From JBCBKU01 sp965267475 (GTDB taxonomy: Bacteria > Pseudomonadota > Alphaproteobacteria > Rhodobacterales > Rhodobacteraceae), in contig OZ254079.1 in the NCBI GenBank assembly GCA_965267475.1, positions 3,224,001-3,288,000 on the forward strand: a stretch of DNA of 64,000 bases. Reading direction: 5' to 3'. The number at the start of each line of letters is the position of its first letter. Position 1 is the stretch's first letter. The translations under genes were made by a program, and so were the position numbers. This document shows positions 61,371-64,000 of this stretch, piece after piece. A model generated the notes under the pieces. The model had not been told where the DNA came from. It ran no database searches and worked only from the letters and a program-made list of their open reading frames with translations.

Positions 61371-63152
61371 TCACTCAGCGGCCTGTGGTGTATCCTTCAA
61401 GACGGGCAAGCGGACTTCGAAGACCGCCCCGCCATTGCGCCCGTTCCGGGCCATCAGGCGACCCCCAAGGTCGTTGACGATACCCGATGAAATGGCAAGA
61501 CCTAACCCGACGCCATCGCCTGGGGCCTTGGTTGTGTAAAACGGCTCGAACAGCGCATCCAGATCATCGATCCCCGGTCCGTTGTCACGGATCGACAGGG
61601 TGATGTTCTCGTTGATCGTCAGCAAAATGTCGATCTGCGGCTGATCAACTTCACGCGTGGCATCCACGGCATTCCGAAGCAGGTTGATGATAACCTGTTC
61701 CAGGCGGATCTTATCGGCGTTGACCATGGCCGCCACGGCGGGGACAGAGCGGATCACTTCGACGCTTTCCCGCTTCAAAGTGGGCTCCATCATCTCAAGC
61801 GCTGCGGACACGGAAGCCCTTACATCTAAGGGTTCAAACGCATCTCCGCCTTTACGCGCGTAACTTTTCAGCTGCCGCGTAATGGCCCCCATACGCTCGA
61901 TCAGATCGTCAATCCGCCGGAAGGAAGACAGGGCTTCCTCGGGCCGTTTGCGTTGCAGCAGCAACTTCGCCCCGGCGAGATAGGTTTTCATGGCGGCCAG
62001 GGGCTGGTTCAGCTCATGACTGACTGCCGCGGACATCTCGCCCAGGATCGCCAATTTGGACGATTGCTGCAACGATTGTTCGGCCACTTCGAGGTTCTTT
62101 TCGGCCTTTTCCCGTTCGGCAATTTCTCGCTGTAGGGCTTCGTTCAACTGGCGAAGCTCCGCCGACTCGCGCTGGAAGAATCGCGACCGCGTCTGGGCAC
62201 GACGGCTGACCATATAGAACGCCGCCGCCAGAAGGATGGCAAAGGCCATAATTTCAAGGGCGATGACCGCGTTCACCCGCTCGCGTACGCTGGCATAGGT
62301 CGTGAAGGATACGATCCGCCAGCCCTGGAACCCGATCCGGCTTTCCTGCCGCGACACCGCATCGCCCCGGAAGAAGGCATCAACCGGCAAGGACGCCCAG
62401 GCGGCGGTTGCCTCCAACGCGCGCTGGATCGCGCTCTTGACCGACCGCGCTTCCAGCGCCTGTTCCTCGGTCAACCCGCGCCAACTCGCCTCGGTCGACA
62501 GGATGATCTCACCTTCCGAGTTGGTGACGAACACTGCGTCGGAAAATCCGGCCCAGCTGGATTCGAATTTTCTGAGGTCCACAACCACAGCGATGACACC
62601 CAGAAGGTCGTCGCCCTGCCGGATCGACCGGGAATAGACGAAATCGGGCAACCCGCTGTCATGTTCAAACGTCGTAAAAACCGTGTCGTTGGACCGCAAA
62701 GCCTCGACGAAATATGGTGTCTGCCGCTGGGTCGATCCAAGCTCGAACCGGTCTGACGCTGCGACAGTCCGCCCGTCGATATCCAGAAGCGCCAGCGACG
62801 AGGCTCCGATCTCGTCCCGGAACTGGATCAGCTTCCGGCTGGACTGCGAATAATCCCCCGATGCCAACGCCGACACCAGCGACGGGTCGCGCGCCAGAAG
62901 CAACGGCACCACGGCTGTTCGCTGCAATTCGGAAAGGATGTTCCCCGAATAAAGCGCAAGCCGTACTTCGGACCGGTTCCGCGTTGTTTCGGTGAAGCGC
63001 TCGGTCAGAAGCTGGTTGGTGACCCAGACCACGGCGACCGCCACGGCAACGAACAAAATGAAGCTGAACCGAATCCGCCAATTGCGTTTCGGTCTGATCC
63101 TGCTCTTGCCCCTCGCACGGGGCTTGGCGGCTTGGGTCTCCGCGCTTGTCAT
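61371..63152 (-). CDS. dctB: C4-dicarboxylate sensor histidine kinase DctB-like
   Basis: The 593-residue membrane kinase has an N-terminal helix (FSFILFVAVAVAVVWVTNQLL), a periplasmic PDC/double-PAS sensor region (about residues 60-290), a second helix (VIALEIMAFAILLAAAFYMVS) and a coiled-coil linker. The catalytic part has H-box SAAVSHELNQPLAAMKTYLAG and ATP-binding N box INLLRNAVDAT with G boxes DNGPGID and GDGVGLGLAIS. It phosphorylates DctD in response to dicarboxylates such as succinate or malate. ATG 63152. Confidence 0.93.
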   Translation of the reverse strand: MTSAETQAAKPRARGKSRIRPKRNWRIRFSFILFVAVAVAVVWVTNQLLTERFTETTRNRSEVRLALYSGNILSELQRTAVVPLLLARDPSLVSALASGDYSQSSRKLIQFRDEIGASSLALLDIDGRTVAASDRFELGSTQRQTPYFVEALRSNDTVFTTFEHDSGLPDFVYSRSIRQGDDLLGVIAVVVDLRKFESSWAGFSDAVFVTNSEGEIILSTEASWRGLTEEQALEARSVKSAIQRALEATAAWASLPVDAFFRGDAVSRQESRIGFQGWRIVSFTTYASVRERVNAVIALEIMAFAILLAAAFYMVSRRAQTRSRFFQRESAELRQLNEALQREIAEREKAEKNLEVAEQSLQQSSKLAILGEMSAAVSHELNQPLAAMKTYLAGAKLLLQRKRPEEALSSFRRIDDLIERMGAITRQLKSYARKGGDAFEPLDVRASVSAALEMMEPTLKRESVEVIRSVPAVAAMVNADKIRLEQVIINLLRNAVDATREVDQPQIDILLTINENITLSIRDNGPGIDDLDALFEPFYTTKAPGDGVGLGLAISSGIVNDLGGRLMARNGRNGGAVFEVRLPVLKDTPQAAE

Positions 63153-63183
63153 GGCGGCAATCTAGTCGCTGGTGCCCGCCCGC

Positions 63184-63852
63184 TCAAGCATCGGTTAGGC
63201 TGCCGACCAGGCTTTGAAACAAGGCCTTGCCATCCGCGCCGCCCTGAAGCGGGTCAATCGCCCGTTCGGGATGGGGCATCAGACCCAGGACCCGGCGGTT
63301 CTTCGACAGGATCCCGGCGATATCCCGGGCCGATCCGTTGACGGCATCACCATAGCGGAAGGCCACCCGATCTTCGGCTTCCAGGGCGCTCAGAACGTCA
63401 TCTTCGGCGGTGTAATTGCCGTCGTGATGGGCGACGGGCAAACGGATCTCCTGCCCATGATCGTAACCTGCGGTGAAGTCCGACCGGGTTGTGCCCACGG
63501 TCAAAGGCACAGAACGACAGACGAATGTCAGCCCCGCATTCCGCATAAGCGCACCGGGCAGAAGGCCGGTCTCCAAAAGCACCTGGAAGCCGTTGCAGAT
63601 ACCCAAGGCGTATCCGCCCGCTTCGGCATGGGCCTGGATCGCCGGTGCAATGGGGGATCGCGCAGCAATGGCTCCGCAGCGCAGATAGTCGCCGAACGAG
63701 AACCCGCCCGGAATGCCCACCAGATCGATGCCCTTGGGCAGGGACGTGTCCTTGTGCCAGACCATGTGAACCTCCGCCCCGGCGGATTTCAGGGCGACGG
63801 CAAGATCCCGATCACAGTTCGATCCGGGAAAGACGATAACGGCTGCTTTCAT
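63184..63852 (-). CDS. purQ: Phosphoribosylformylglycinamidine synthase subunit PurQ
   Basis: The 222-residue class I glutamine amidotransferase supplies ammonia for FGAM synthase in purine biosynthesis. It has GSNCDRDLAVAL, the nucleophile Cys in GICNGFQVLLETGLLPGAL, and the triad His/Glu in GLMPHPERA. The start is preceded by a strong AGGAGG at 63858-63863. PurS and PurL, its partners, are not in the window. Confidence 0.96.
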   Translation of the reverse strand: MKAAVIVFPGSNCDRDLAVALKSAGAEVHMVWHKDTSLPKGIDLVGIPGGFSFGDYLRCGAIAARSPIAPAIQAHAEAGGYALGICNGFQVLLETGLLPGALMRNAGLTFVCRSVPLTVGTTRSDFTAGYDHGQEIRLPVAHHDGNYTAEDDVLSALEAEDRVAFRYGDAVNGSARDIAGILSKNRRVLGLMPHPERAIDPLQGGADGKALFQSLVGSLTDA

Positions 63853-63862
63853 GGCAACCTCC

Positions 63863-64000
63863 TCAGGTCTGGAAATCAGTAATCACAGCCACGCCCGGCG
63901 GCGTCGGCCCGTTCATCGCCCGCAACTCGCCCGATGCGTCGGACAGCCCGACTTTCCGCGCCACCATCGGTGCCACGTCGACGGCGCCGGTCTCGATCAG
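63863..64000 (-). CDS. C-terminal end of a probable zinc-type/medium-chain alcohol dehydrogenase (partial)
   Basis: Only the last 45 residues are visible: LIETGAVDVAPMVARKVGLSD then ASGELRAMNGPTPPGVAVITDFQT. The LIETGAVDVAPMV...L pattern resembles the C-terminus of medium-chain zinc dehydrogenases (polyol or alcohol dehydrogenases). The stop overlaps the purQ Shine-Dalgarno sequence, so the two genes may be co-transcribed. Identity is a low-certainty guess. Confidence 0.55.
   Translation of the reverse strand: MIETGAVDVAPMVARKVGLSDASGELRAMNGPTPPGVAVITDFQT

Noticed and set aside
1..64000. CRISPR arrays
   Set aside because: No regularly spaced 24-40 bp repeats with unique spacers were seen; the 22-bp box array at 29254 has too short a period and spacers of only 12 bases.

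Overview
The window looks like a chromosomal segment of a marine-type alphaproteobacterium of the Rhodobacteraceae (Roseobacter group). The evidence is a permuted two-piece ssrA gene whose tag reads ANDNHAPVALAA, an alphaproteobacterial-type SspB adaptor, the trgA-trgB-cysK tellurite block first described in Rhodobacter, an AcuI-type acrylyl-CoA reductase, a DctB/DctD pair, and a tightly packed GC-rich core with many ATGA/TGATG stop-start overlaps. No 16S or other taxonomic marker is present, so the genus is not called.

The left part (about 1-17,700) is accessory DNA with visibly lower GC in places. It holds a truncated unknown gene, an Fe(II)/2-oxoglutarate amino-acid-hydroxylase-like gene directly followed by a stand-alone AlaX-type tRNA-editing hydrolase, a decayed MobA/MobL relaxase with two large palindromes upstream, and a defence island. 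The island carries a C5-cytosine methyltransferase, a TerB-UvrD-like helicase, DrmA- and DrmB-like DISARM core proteins, a NERD-domain helicase and, convergently, an HNH endonuclease and Vsr. It has the DISARM drmA-drmB core and a methylase but no recognisable drmC, drmD or drmE. I consider it the best candidate for an undescribed or variant system here.

At 17,994-24,568 lies an operon for an ABC importer without an ATPase gene (solute-binding protein, two permeases), followed by two double-SnoaL-domain proteins and divergent from a LysR regulator. At 24,795-29,440 is a second mobile module: a DUF5681 protein, a ParB-methyltransferase fusion, a DUF2924 protein and a large serine recombinase. 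Just beyond the recombinase is an array of TTCCCTGTTT boxes with a 22-bp period, lying on the 3' side of a tRNA-Ser(GGA) gene.

From about 29,614 rightwards the DNA looks like core chromosome. One minus-strand block runs acuI, phrB, cfa, trgA, trgB, cysK, mscS-like, alaX. It is followed by an orphan polyamine-type binding protein, an RTX-Hint protein, ssrA, chromate resistance genes, sspB, a LysR-controlled haloalkane dehalogenase/SRPBCC operon, fumC, a P450-hydrolase pair, ccdA/tusA, denD, rne, dctBD and purQ. Two copies of a double-hairpin element follow trgB and fumC. tmRNA and SspB together form part of the trans-translation/ClpXP quality-control pathway, and their genes lie about 2.5 kb apart.
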